Part shown: piece by piece, positions 42,087 to 53,015 of the stretch
Position numbering within the stretch: position 1 is the stretch's first letter
How the letters are laid out: each line of letters opens with the position of its first letter
NCBI GenBank assembly: GCA_033297075.1
Contig: MU858164.1
Span: 1-64,000, forward strand
DNA: 64,000 nt
Direction: 5' to 3'
DNA from: Rhypophila decipiens
Lineage: Eukaryota; Ascomycota; Sordariomycetes; Sordariales; Naviculisporaceae
Position numbers and translations under genes: made by a program
Notes under the pieces: model-generated
Seen by the model: the letters and a program-made list of their open reading frames with translations, nothing else
What the model was told of the DNA's origin: nothing
The model's database searches: none

Positions 42087-44142
42087 ATGGAGTATAGGAT
42101 TAATGTTCCAAGGCTTCATGGCTTTATACAGTTGTATGAGGATTCCTCCGCCGGTCAATTGGCATCTTATGGAGCCGGTCTCTTATTGTTTCTGGTACGT
42201 GTAGGACATGACATGTCTTGTGTACCAGCACCTGAGCCCCCTTGGCTGTTGTTAACTCATGACAGACAACCACATACACGGTTGGGGTTGCCATCTATAA
42301 CCTCTACTTTCATCCATTGGCTTCCTTTCCAGGACCGTTTCTTGCAAGATCCAGCTTGGTACGTCATTATCTCTCTGGTTACCCACCCAGCCGTGGGTAG
42401 CTGCTATTAATATTTACTCACTCGACGATTAGATCTGGCGAATTATTCATTCGATTCGAGGGCGAATTCATCTCGCCATTGATGACGGTCACAAGAAATA
42501 TGGTCAGTCCTACAACAAGCCTCTTCTTATCCACAAGCGATATTAACAGCCATTGACAGGTCCCGTATTCCGTGTGTCGCCCAATGAGCTCTCATTCGCG
42601 TCTCTAAAGTCATGGAAAGACATATACGGGCATGCCGTGGGCAACAAGCAGACTCTCGTGAAGAGCGAGTTCTACGACATGTATGGCTCTGGCTTCAAAA
42701 AGCTCTGCATCGGCAGCGAGCGTGACCCGCAGAAGCACCGCAAGATGAAGCAGTCACTCTCGGCGGCATTTGCCACCAAGGCCCTTCGCGAGCAGGAAGC
42801 CATTGTCGCCAACGTGGTGGACGCCTTTATCAACAAGATTGGTCGTCTTGGCGGCCCCGGGTCCGACAAGGGTTTGAACATGACCAAGTGGTACGAGATG
42901 CTCGCCTTTGATATTCTTGGCGAGATGGCCTTTGGCGAGCCGTTTGGCTGCATTGAGGACGGTGAGTGACTGGGCTCTACTTGACTTTGCGCACCAGAGA
43001 AGCTAACAAGATGCAGGCAAGCCTCACTTTTGGCAGGAGCTCATCCTGGACCACCTCTTCTTCATCACCGTTGCCGACAATCTGCGGAGATTTCCGCTAG
43101 TACCGACCATCGCCAGACTCGTATTTCCTTACATATCGGCCGTTTCCAAAACTCACACGAATTACACAAGGGCCAAAGTAGAGCGGCGGTTGGCAACCAA
43201 GTCGGGGAGGAAAGATCTCATGTCGAACCTCTTGAGCAAAGTGGAGAGCGGCGAGATTGACAAAGAGGAGATGACTGCCCACGCGTCAACACTGGTGTAA
43301 GTTTGTTTTCTCTTGTTAAGAACTGAACGTATACTGACCCTCGACATACAGAATTGCCGGAGGCGAGACAGTGGCGACCTTCCTTGCAGCCGCTACGTTT
43401 TACTTGCTCAAGGACCGCGCAGTCTGGGACACGCTCTGTCGCGAGGTCCGAGGTCGGTTCACTAATTATCAAGAGATCAACGCTGCCGCGGCTCAGCAAC
43501 TCCCATACCTGCAAGCCGTTATCAACGAAGGACTGCGCATTTACCCGCCTGGATCTCAAGGCTTTCCCCGGGTCTCTCCAGGAACCGATATCGATGGTCA
43601 TTGGGTCCCCAAGGGTGTACGTACCTGCCATGTTTCATGATGTTTTCTTTCAGCTTTTCTTCCTTGAGCAATTTTGTGGGTTGCTAAAAAGCGTGTTTTG
43701 GATCAAAAAGACCGAGGTCTACACCAGCGCCTACACAGTCACCCACGATGAGCAGTACTTTCCCGACCCCTACAAGTTCGATCCAGAGCGATGGCTTGAC
43801 CCAGAGAGCAAGAGCGTCAAGGAGGCCAGCCAGCCATTCTCGCTTGGCCCAAGAGGCTGTCTCGGACAAAAGTAGGCCCCCCATGTTTACTTTCCTCTTT
43901 GTGTTTTTGTGCTGTTGTACTTATTTTTTCTCGCTCCAAGCAGCTTCGCCATCATGGAAGTCAACCAGATCCTTGCAAAGATGATCTTCCGGTATGACTG
44001 GGAGGCAGTTGATGACTCGCTCAATTGGCAAGCTGAAAGCCGATGCCACGTCATGTGGTGGAAGCCCGGTCTCTATGTCCGGTTCCGGGAGCGGTTGGAT
44101 GTTGGCGGTGCCCATACTGGTGCGGAGGCTCTCAGGCCATAA
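42087..44142 (+). CDS. Cytochrome P450 (CYP65/Tri11-like), P450-6
   Basis: Eight exons (42087-42194, 42266-42358, 42433-42502, 42560-42961, 43017-43296, 43352-43616, 43711-43871, 43944-44142) encode 525 aa. Every join has GT-AG ends and keeps family motifs: F-P-G-P, K-Y-G-P-V-F-R-V-S-P-N-E, I-A-G-G-E-T, E-G-L-R, F-D-P-E-R-W and F-S-L-G-P-R-G-C-L-G-Q-N (Cys456). It belongs to the same group as P450-5. The protein is complete, with a membrane helix near the N-terminus. It lies between the exporter and the cluster regulator. Hydroxylation of the eremophilane core is a reasonable inference, without positional evidence. Confidence 0.9.
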
Positions 44143-45222
44143 TGATGAGATAAAGTCAGAGGAGAGAGCATGTGAGTTACACGTGGTTAGAGAACGAAAC
44201 CTTTGTAAGTGCCAGAGTTGGTAGACTGGAGGGAAAACATACTGCTTGAGAGATATTCTCCTATGTACTCCACCCTAGGTAGACCACATGCAGAAACACT
44301 TGAAATTCAAAACCGCATTACACGTTTGTTTCTGTGCTCAGGCCAAAAAGGGAGAAACCTCCTGCCGTACTACGGAGCACACATGTTGCCTGATCAATGT
44401 ACTAGTTCAAGTCCAGTATTTACCACAGCATACATGTAGTTGAGGATTGGTTCTGCCGATCATCCAATACTTCAACTAATTAATTATCCACGCCTTCTTG
44501 CCTGTGTCTCCCCTTAACCCAGATGCCACCAGGAGCCGTCTAACGAATGCCTAGTCGGCTGGCTCGTTTCCCGGCTGGAAAGAGACATCTTGGTGCCACC
44601 CTGAGCGGCTATTAGTCATACCGTCTTGCAGGGCATAACTGTTCGGCTTCTCGAATATCACTCCACGTGGCCAGGCAGCGCAGACGGCGACAAACCCTCC
44701 CAGCCAACGTTAACCACGTACCAAGCCCAGAAAGCAGCCACCTCGCATCCGTCTCCAACCGCGTCACATCGTCACCCAACCGCCTCGCACTTGCCTTGCT
44801 ATCCGACGATATGCAAGGACCCTGGAGTATAAGCGTGCCATGTGACTACCTACCATCAGGACAATGTGTAGGCTGGCATCCAAATGAAGGCCGCCGTATG
44901 GCGGTGCAAATGTCCGAACCATTCCCATCGTCCAACTTCGGCAAAAGGGGGTAGTACTAGCGAATATTACCTCGGAACTTGAACTGGAAGGTTCCCACAA
45001 TTGACATTGGAATTTCCGAAATTTCTATTTATACTAGCCAACTTGTGTCTTTGTTCGTTTCCAGCCGCACATTTATCCTGGATTCCTGGTATACATGGAA
45101 TGTAACTTTGTATTCTTAAGTAAATCTTTTTTCTTCTTTTCTCTTTTCCGTTTTTCTCCCACTCTCACGCACCTGTCGCCGTCGTTCCTCTCAGCGACGA
45201 GAATCTTTGGCAAGCCTCGTAC
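44143..45222. other. Intergenic region, P450-6 / regulator
   Basis: 1080 bp between the 3' ends of two converging genes. I see no supported gene. Short ORFs around 44667-45000 are low-complexity and lack domains. Confidence 0.5.
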
Positions 45223-46677
45223 TCATGGCTCACCAATCTCGACATCCTTCGACAGAGCTTCCCTGATCCTCCCCAGCAAAGCGGCAACCTGATTCTTCAC
45301 ACTCTTAAGCATAATCCGCTGAGCATGCTTCCCCTCAATCCCGGGACTAGCCTCGATATCCTCCACCAACGTCTTGATCTTCCTCAGCTGGACCCCGCTA
45401 AGATGCTGAACCATACCGCCCCACTCGTCAAGCTGATCCATCTCATACTCGCCCGCATACAAAGGCCTCTGCACCGTCGTTCCCTCCATGGTATACCAGA
45501 GGATTTTCTTGTTCAGCATGATGAGCTTGTCGCAGATCATGGTCAGGAACATCATGCAGTCTGGGTCGACATAGCAGCTCTTGCAGAGCATGATCTGTGA
45601 GCACTGCATGCATGCACGCTTCTGGTATGACAGGGCAGCGTCGACCTGGCAGGGTCCCATGTCGTGTACGCAGCCGTCTACTTCTTCTAGGAGCGACTTC
45701 ATGAGCTGCAGACAATGGCCTGTGCAGCAGTTGCCGTTTGCGACTACGCCATTCCCGCCTCCGGCATGGTTTGCAAGCACGCATGTTGTTGCTGTTGAGG
45801 TATGAGACGATGCCGATATCGGTCCATCTAGGAATGTGTCCATCTGGTGGGCATTTAGTCCAGCACGAGGCGACGAGACGCCGGCGAGAGCAGGATCGGC
45901 GTATGGTGACCAGTGAAAGGCCGCCAAGGTCGGGTTCGAATTTCCTGTTATTTCTGATTTGACAAGCAACGTCAGCTAAACGACCAATCGACAAGATGGA
46001 TGGGACATACGGTCAAAGCCTGTTCGCGTCCCCATGGCGGCGTCCATGTCAAACAAGTTGAACTCTGCATCCCATGTGTGGGAACCACCATTGTGCCCAT
46101 CATAGTGATGTTGCTCCTCCAGAAAACTTGTGGATATTTCTTGCCCCAGGCCCGTGGGGTCAGAGGTGGTTTTCGAGCTTCCCGTGGCATTATTGTCACC
46201 AGCTGTGGTCACAGGGGGCGGCGTGGAATTGGATGGGCGGGTTACAGGGGGCGATTTGGACTTTCTCGAGCTGGCAACGACGATGCTTTCGTGGGTACCG
46301 GCATCTACCTCGTCCGTTTGCTCTGGTGATGGCGATGGGGCGCTGGCGCTTCGACTGCGGGAATGACAGTGTTGGGACGCCGGTCGCTTGCGTTCTCGGC
46401 GCCGTCCGTTCCCGGGGAATATCTGGGTATAAGTGCAGTCGATCGAGTTGGCCTTGCACCGGTCACATCCAGACTTGCGACCAGTACATCGGAGCTTCTT
46501 CTGCCGGCACTGGTCGCAGGCCGTGTGCTGCGGGACGTTATTCCCGAGAGCGCTGAACGCGGCACCATCAGCTCGCTCAACGAAGATGGGCCCTGCATCC
46601 GAAGGATTGAGTCGGAGGGTGCCAAACATATTTGAGCAGTTGGAGCCAAGAGGCCAAGAGTGGCCAAGATATCGCAA
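45223..46677 (-). CDS. Zn2Cys6 transcription factor with AflR-type domain
   Basis: Two exons on the minus strand (46677-46011 and 45953-45223) encode 465 aa. The zinc cluster is C54-x2-C57-x6-C64-x6-C71-x2-C74-x6-C81, followed by a basic, Ser/Pro-rich linker. The second exon holds a Cys-rich region and a helical C-terminus (C-D-K-L-I-M-L-N-K-K-I-L-W) as in the AflR regulatory domain family. Such nuclear proteins activate their own biosynthetic cluster. The start may instead be Met17 (46629), because the first 16 codons lie in a GCCAAG repeat tract that looks like leader sequence. Its place at the right end of the P450/exporter block makes it the likely pathway-specific activator. Confidence 0.9.
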
Positions 46678-46719
46678 CGTGCCAAGGTCGGTAGTTGTAA
46701 GCTAGCCAAGGTCGCCAAG
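46645..46719. repeat. Six GCCAAG copies at the regulator start
   Basis: GCCAAG occurs at 46645, 46653, 46663, 46681, 46705 and 46714, which reads as CTTGGC on the coding strand of the regulator gene. Spacing is irregular (8-24 bp). The copies straddle the first possible start codon and lie wholly upstream of the second (46629). They could be an operator or simple repeat expansion. Confidence 0.75.
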
Positions 46720-49700
46720 GTCCAGAAATCCCCGCTAGCTCGCCGTTGGGCTTCCAGGGTAATGGATTGGAGCTATCGAGTTTGTCGTGGTCTTGGATGG
46801 TCTACAAACTTGGCTTCGATCACATGAAATGATGTGATTGATAAAGAGAAGATATAAAGGTTGATCCGGTGTTGAACGGACGACTCGGCTGCTGGTCATC
46901 TGTAGGGTCCAGGTGTGCGTGGTGATGGTCACACGTGTCGGCCCAACATCCTGAGATTCCTGACGATCCTGACACTGAGGTGACAGCGGGGAAGATTGCG
47001 CCTCACCGATGCGTCACGTACATGTACCGTACCGTATCTGTCAGGCCTGCGGGTATCTGTATCGTTTTCAATGAGTGAACCCCGCGTGATCTGTACTCGA
47101 GGACGAAAGTGGGGTGACTTTGTCAGCTAGACCTCTTCAGCCAACTCCTACTACAACTCTAAAGTTCCATCCAGTGCTTATGAGAAAAGCGTCTTCCCTA
47201 CAACGAGTACGGTAGCTAGGATAGTATGAAACGAACTCAAGATCGGTCAAGCCCCACCAATGGAAGTCCCCACGACCTGCAGAGTGCGTTATGAAGTGTC
47301 CTGCACGGGACTTGCCGAAAGGTTGTCCCCTGGCTCGCGAGCGGACCAATCCGGACGCTTGTGGTGCCCTTGACCTGACGAAGCATGTTGACAAAGCACA
47401 TTGCCTGCGTCGTTATGAGGCGACCCGGGTACTTAAAAGCTTGACCTTTTAGCGCAATCTCCTCCATCGACCAAATGTGGCTGTGTGTCCTGTGTGTCCA
47501 TATCAGTGTCCTATCTTTGGCCAATAAGACGACGAGAGAACTTTGGACAAATCTGGACCGGATAGACTCCCTATGCCTCAAGCTGCACTCGCTAAAGTGG
47601 AGACCGAAACGGGACATGTATGTACATACTTGTGTTTTGTAAACAGCTGATGGAGTAAGCCGCTAATAAATCTGTTATTGACCTGATCTTGTACACTACT
47701 TCCTAACCTCACTTTATCTGGATCGTGCCGTTCGCTTATGCTTATGCTCGTCCCATTTAACAGATCGACGTTGCAAGCATGGTGGGTTTCTTACAACTGA
47801 CCCAACAAATATGAACCCAGGGTCACGTATCATATACTTTACCTAGACAGGTAGGTAATAATCAACGCTCCTTAGTCTGCTGTCAACTAGAGGCACAGGA
47901 TGTAAATGTATTCAAGCCAAGAGTACTTTCGGGCTGTAGAAAGCCCCTTCAATGACGATATGCGAATAACGGCATGTCTTTTGGGCTAAAAGAGCCAAGT
48001 ATGACTGGAAGGAGGATAAGTTCTTTCTCCCCAATTCAGTGGACCCTTGTCCAAGTTCAAGTTGCCTCGGGGCTAAACACACAGATTCGAGGTACAAAGG
48101 AACTGCTGATCTGCTATGGGAACTAGCCATCGTCTAGATTTAATGAGTTGTGGCGGTGAGCTTGTGGTGAGAAACGGACCGGGGCCTATATGTCAATCTG
48201 AGGTAGTCGTATCGTCGAACAGACTTCTCGAGTTTGGGGTATTTCTGGTGAATCCATATCCTAACGGTCTTACCGCCCGCACGACGCGCGAACAAAGGTT
48301 CCCCATCCAAGACCTGATAAGATACTAATCAGGCAGCATAATGCGCCGAAAGGAGATTCGGGCCAATATTTGGACCTGATTGCATTCTCTCCAAAGATAA
48401 GCTGTCTGTATCACACCCGACCTTGATAAGACAACCTTCGTACTCGTATTAGCTCGCATTCTGAAACCAAGAGGTTAGCTGTATGCAGTTCGCCATAAGC
48501 TTTTAATTAATTATTTTCGGGCTCGGGAGTCTACCGGATCCCTTGCTTCTTGCTGACGAGAGCAGCCAGGGCCATCGATTCGACGAAAAGTCAGTTACCC
48601 ACCAGTAAGGTACTCCTATACCCAACTTACTCCGCAGCATGCGAACATCAAGCTTTGGAACATGCCTAGGGCTCGGCCCGCGGGAAATCTCAACAAGAAA
48701 ACCCCCCATTCGTACATAAGCAGGACAACAGAACCAGTCCTTCTGTTTTGGCTTGTCTTTATCAGCGATTCCCTATTCATGCTAGTAGCCAAATGGCGGA
48801 TGCATTGTGGCGGCACCTTGCAGGTAGCGAGTCGGGTGCTATGGACCAGCCTACTTCTTACACGATAAGGATCCGCGGATACTACCGTATATATACGTAT
48901 CCCTCTCACTTTGCTATCCAAGGTAGCTGACTGCGACTATCTCCAAGTCCTTACATCCTCCTATCATGACATATGGGGATCTAGACGTGTAATAACTGTC
49001 ACTACTGTTCAGATTGCTAGGTCCGACTACAGACAAATTGAGGTGCTGGATTTGATATAGTAGGTCATGCCCAATATTTGCCCGTAAAGACTGAGTGGAA
49101 CAAAGATGTATGAGTCTCAAGACATGTCCCTATCCTGCACACATCAAACTTTGCTCGTCTCGGACAGAAACCTCTCATAAAGCGTCCTGTCGGGACCGAT
49201 AATGTAGCAGTTTCCAGCATCCGAATCGGCAGGGTCCAGCAGTAGCCTGGGTTCTGCGAACGGCAAAGCTGCCATATTCATAAATCTCCTGACTTTTTAC
49301 CATCCACATAAGCTTTTCAATGCCGGGTACCATTATCCGCCTTCGAGAGTGTGGCTGTGGTGTATCCAAACTCGTAGTGCAGAACAGTAAAAACGGCCCT
49401 GATTCCATCAGGAACTTCGCTCGTTCTCGATCCAAAATACTATCTACTCACTGTTGCTGCTGCTGAGTGCTGACACGCCGCAATAGAACTTGTTGGTAAC
49501 ATGGTTCGGTATGTGTTCAGGTGGATACAGTACGCAAGAGTCATGTACCCGTTATCGGAGCTCTTCACTCGACTCATTCCTCAGAATAGGCGTACGCAAT
49601 AATTAACGAGGAAGGAATAGGGGTTCATCGTGATCGCCACGGGTTAGCCGAGGGCAGACACAAATGACCATCACCAAACCAAAAGGAGGTAAGGGCCATG

Positions 49701-51345
49701 GAAACACTAGAAGGAAGAAACAAAAGAACATACACAAGGTCTAGAAAAATGTGGAATACGCGTGCGAGGATAAGAATGGAATCGTCTCCTCCAATCATGA
49801 CCTGCGTCGAATGGCACGCTACACCGCCTCCGGGACTTTGGCTTACCATACCCGCTCGGTACCATTCATACCGGGTAGCGAAAGAAAGTTAAGTTACAAA
49901 GAAGGATGCGAGCAATCCGTGCATTCTATGGAATCCGAAATCCAAAAGGGAAATCAGGAACGAGAAAAAATGGTAGTGATATAGGTTCAAGAGTCAGTGG
50001 TTTTGAGACTAATTTCCGATTCTTTTCGGGGGCGGATGATGACTATAATACTATTTGATGATAGCCTCAGTTGCCATCGCGATGAACCCTTGGCTGACAG
50101 ATCTATAGATTGGCATGATGGACCGTACGTGCAAGTGTGCCCTTTATTTTCCGAATAATGGGACTCATTTTGGGGTGACTCGTCAGAATCTCCCTCGAAA
50201 TATTCCTTAGGGGCTGTTCCTCCGGGCTGCATTCGGCCATGCGGCGCTCGTGTGTGATGTGGGTAACTTCCTCATCTAAGCTCAATCCCGAAGACGGGCC
50301 GCTTTAAGCCTGTCATAGATATTATACCCTAATCGGTGTGTGAGTTGTGCATTCTCCTGGCGGTGATATTTGGGGGCGGGAAGATGAAGTAAAATAGGGG
50401 ACTTTCATACAACAGCAATCCCGAGCAGGCTCTCAGACTTTAACGTTGCTAAGTCCTACGTCCATCCCCAAGATGGTGACACAGGCAAACCTGATCCGAT
50501 ATCCTCGAGAATAAGTATGGGCTCGCTCGGCCGAATAAATCCGTCGATGAGTGCTTTTGAGGCCAAATATTTCAGTAATGATCTTTCAACTTGAATCTCG
50601 CCACACTTTATGCAGTAAGAGGACCATTTTCTCGGATCCAAGGCCTTCCAAATGGGGTTTCAAGATGATTGATATGCATCGGCCTTGTGTTTTTCTTGCT
50701 CTTTCTCTCTCTCACTCGTGAGGGTTTCAGAAATGATCTACTCTGGACAAAAGGGCGGAAATTGGGAAGAAAGGAATAGAAGGAAAAGGAGACACGTTGC
50801 TTCAGGTGGGAGAGCTTTCCAAGCACCTTCGTCGCTAACCTTAGAAGGACTTCCGGGGGCATGGCTCGACATTCTGAAGCCGTCGTGAGCTGTGCCACTG
50901 GTCACCGTCAATGGAACTTGCCGAGATAGGATCTGACTAACAAAGCAAAGAGTTGCTACGAATGCTGGCGGAAAGCATTCCCGAAAGCTCTTGGAAAACG
51001 ATGTTGGTCTGAATAACAGATGAGGAGGACTTATTAGCACCAGACACAGAGTGCACAAGTGATAAAATGTTGAGACTGCGTCTCTTGGTTGTCATTGGCT
51101 TTCACGATCGCTCGTTCCAACCATTTCAGAGGAGTGGTAAGGGTTAGGGTTATACAAGACTTAGATCCCTCCTGAAACAGCAGCCGCACCAGCTGAAAGA
51201 CAGATTGACACAAATCTCACAAGTTTCCCAAACAACCTCCATACCTGGTATCTTCTAAATCAACCCCCTGTCAAACAGATCTTCAACGGTATCATCATCT
51301 GGACAATACAAAAGATGTCTGTGTGTCCATGAAAAGATCTATTCC
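46720..51345. other. Gene-poor region, 4.6 kb
   Basis: No ORF in this stretch shows a recognisable domain on either strand. The longest, 126 codons at 47237-47617 (-), has no family signature. A GGGTTAGGG motif lies at 51141-51149. No transposon ends, long repeats or tRNA genes were noticed. The left part contains the regulator promoter. The region separates the cluster from the genes to the right and may be its border. Confidence 0.5.
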
Positions 51346-51687
51346 ATGGGACTATACCTCGCCGACGACGAGCCAAAAGTCCCCGCCGGCGTGGTCATCA
51401 ATATCGCCTGGATCCGTGTCCACGGCGACCGGGTCTTTACATCCTGCCACGCGGCCCAGGTGCCCGACGGTACTGTGGTCGGTCCCTTTGGTCGGGTCGG
51501 TGACCATGTGACACTTGAGCAGGCGAGCGAGGCAGCCAAGTTCGCAACTGTGTCCTTGCTCGCCAGTGTACGACGCGCTTTGGGGGGAGGTCGGGATGCG
51601 CTTGATTGAACCGAGGCTGTCCTGCGCGTGGACGGGTTGTTCTTTGCGCTTCCGGACTTGAAAGTACTACGAATGTCATTAATGGGT
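51346..51687 (+). pseudogene. RidA (YjgF/YER057c) family relic
   Basis: The frame from ATG 51346 reads through a segment typical of fungal RidA-like proteins (W-I-R-V-H-G-D-R-V-F-T-S-C-H-A-A-Q, then D-G-T-V-V-G-P-F-G-R-V-G, then A-S-V-R-R-A-L-G) and meets a TGA at 51607. The same frame then resumes family-like sequence (V-L-R-V-D-G-L-F-F-A-L-P-D) before decaying. A possible trace of the C-terminal A-V-G motif lies in another frame just after 51686. Intact members hydrolyse reactive enamine/imine intermediates and act as trimers. The internal stop, the altered stretch around it and the lost C-terminus indicate a broken gene. No intron of workable size removes the stop. Confidence 0.7.
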
Positions 51688-51947
51688 GCTCTCGGTTGCT
51701 GTTGGACATCTTATGAGTTACATTTTTCTTGATAAAGTAGCAAACGACGGCAGAAAAACGGATAAGAATGTCACTATTTGTATGTACCGACAAATATGTA
51801 TGTACATCGTGCGTACAATAAAAGTCCGTTTCATTCCTGTTGCCTACTTCATACTCCCGGGCCCGTCCCGTTCCTGTCCCACTCTCAACCGTGTGGCGAG
51901 CCCCTTTTTCCAAGCTTTATACCTCCAAAAGAAAACAGAAAGAGTGT

Positions 51948-53015
51948 CTAGCAGAGCTGCTGCCTGGCATTCCCGCTAATACTAAAGTTCGTATTCTCTC
52001 CGCACGGCTGTTCACGGACCGTCGTTCCATCTACTCTAGCCGTGATCCAGATATCCTTATTGTTAGGAAACTCGCTCCTCGCGCTGAGTCTGACCTCGCC
52101 GCCGCCGTTGATAACTCCGCCCCGGATTGAGAAGTTGTAGCAGTTCTCGACGAGGATCGCATTGTTGCCGTTGCTCGCCAAGTCAATGTCCTTGATGACC
52201 ACGCCGCCCGACCTGGAAACGCAAAAGATGCCGCGTCCGCCGCCCCGAGAGACGACCTTGTCAATGTACACATTGGCGTCGTACCGCCCGTTGGCGAGCT
52301 TGCCGTTCTCGTTGGCCATGCGGAAGGTGGCGTACCCGTTTCCGGTCGCCACATTGACGCCGTCTACCAGGCCTACCCAGGCGTTGCGCGTGTTTTGCAG
52401 GAGGAGGCCGCACTCGCCGACGTTGCGCGCAATGACGGCGTTGATGCGCAGACCGTCAATGTTCCAGGTCTCGACTGCGTGGGAGCCGGCGCCCGTGACG
52501 GTGATGGTGTCCATCTCTACTTGGTAGTTCATGGCCGCGTCCCGGTCGAAGCGGATGGCGAGGCCGCCGCTGAGGTTGAAGTTGAGCTTGCCGAGCTTGA
52601 GGTTCCGGGTTCCTGAGATGCGCAGGCCAAAGTAGGGGTTGCCTGTCATGGTGAGGAACGGGATCTGGACGTCGTTGACGTTTTGGATCTCGATGGCGCC
52701 GCGGCCGGCACGGTTGCCCACGTTGATGGTGCCGCACCCTTCAAAGATCTTTCCGCTGGCCAGGGTGATGGTGCCCGCGCCGATGGAGCCGGACGCCAAG
52801 ACGGAGAGGCGCTGGCCTGCGGAAATACCGTCGAGGCCGGCCTGGATGGCGGCGCGGTAGTCGGAGCCAGAGTAGAGCTGGGCCGAGCCACGAGCGGTAC
52901 GGAAGGACGAGCCGGAACCGGACACGGTTGCGTGGGGATTGTTTCCTCCGCACTGGGCTTGCACGCCCGAGGCGATAGCCAGGACGGCGGTGAGAAGGGT
53001 CGCGAGCTGGGTCAT
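51948..53015 (-). CDS. Secreted right-handed beta-helix protein
   Basis: A single exon of 355 aa. Residues 1-20 form a clear signal peptide (hydrophobic core, then V-Q-A before Q). The mature part is Gly/Asn/Val-rich with repeating I-x-I/V-x-N and G-x-x-I-x-x strands spaced about 20-25 residues apart (N-V-N-D-V-Q-I, T-R-N-L-K-L, N-I-D-G-L-R-I, C-Y-N-F-S-I). That is the pattern of a pectate-lyase-like parallel beta-helix. Cysteines near both ends could form disulphides. The fold is shared by polysaccharide lyases and glycosidases, but I cannot see a catalytic signature that fixes the family. It is probably an extracellular polysaccharide-active enzyme. Confidence 0.75.
   Translation of the reverse strand: MTQLATLLTAVLAIASGVQAQCGGNNPHATVSGSGSSFRTARGSAQLYSGSDYRAAIQAGLDGISAGQRLSVLASGSIGAGTITLASGKIFEGCGTINVGNRAGRGAIEIQNVNDVQIPFLTMTGNPYFGLRISGTRNLKLGKLNFNLSGGLAIRFDRDAAMNYQVEMDTITVTGAGSHAVETWNIDGLRINAVIARNVGECGLLLQNTRNAWVGLVDGVNVATGNGYATFRMANENGKLANGRYDANVYIDKVVSRGGGRGIFCVSRSGGVVIKDIDLASNGNNAILVENCYNFSIRGGVINGGGEVRLSARSEFPNNKDIWITARVDGTTVREQPCGENTNFSISGNARQQLC

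Noticed and set aside
47237..47617. 126-codon minus-strand ORF in the gene-poor region
   Set aside because: No domain, signal peptide or coding-like composition. Kept as non-coding.
46720..51345. Transposon remnant in the gene-poor stretch
   Set aside because: No terminal repeats, target-site duplications or transposase/reverse-transcriptase motifs were found by eye on either strand.
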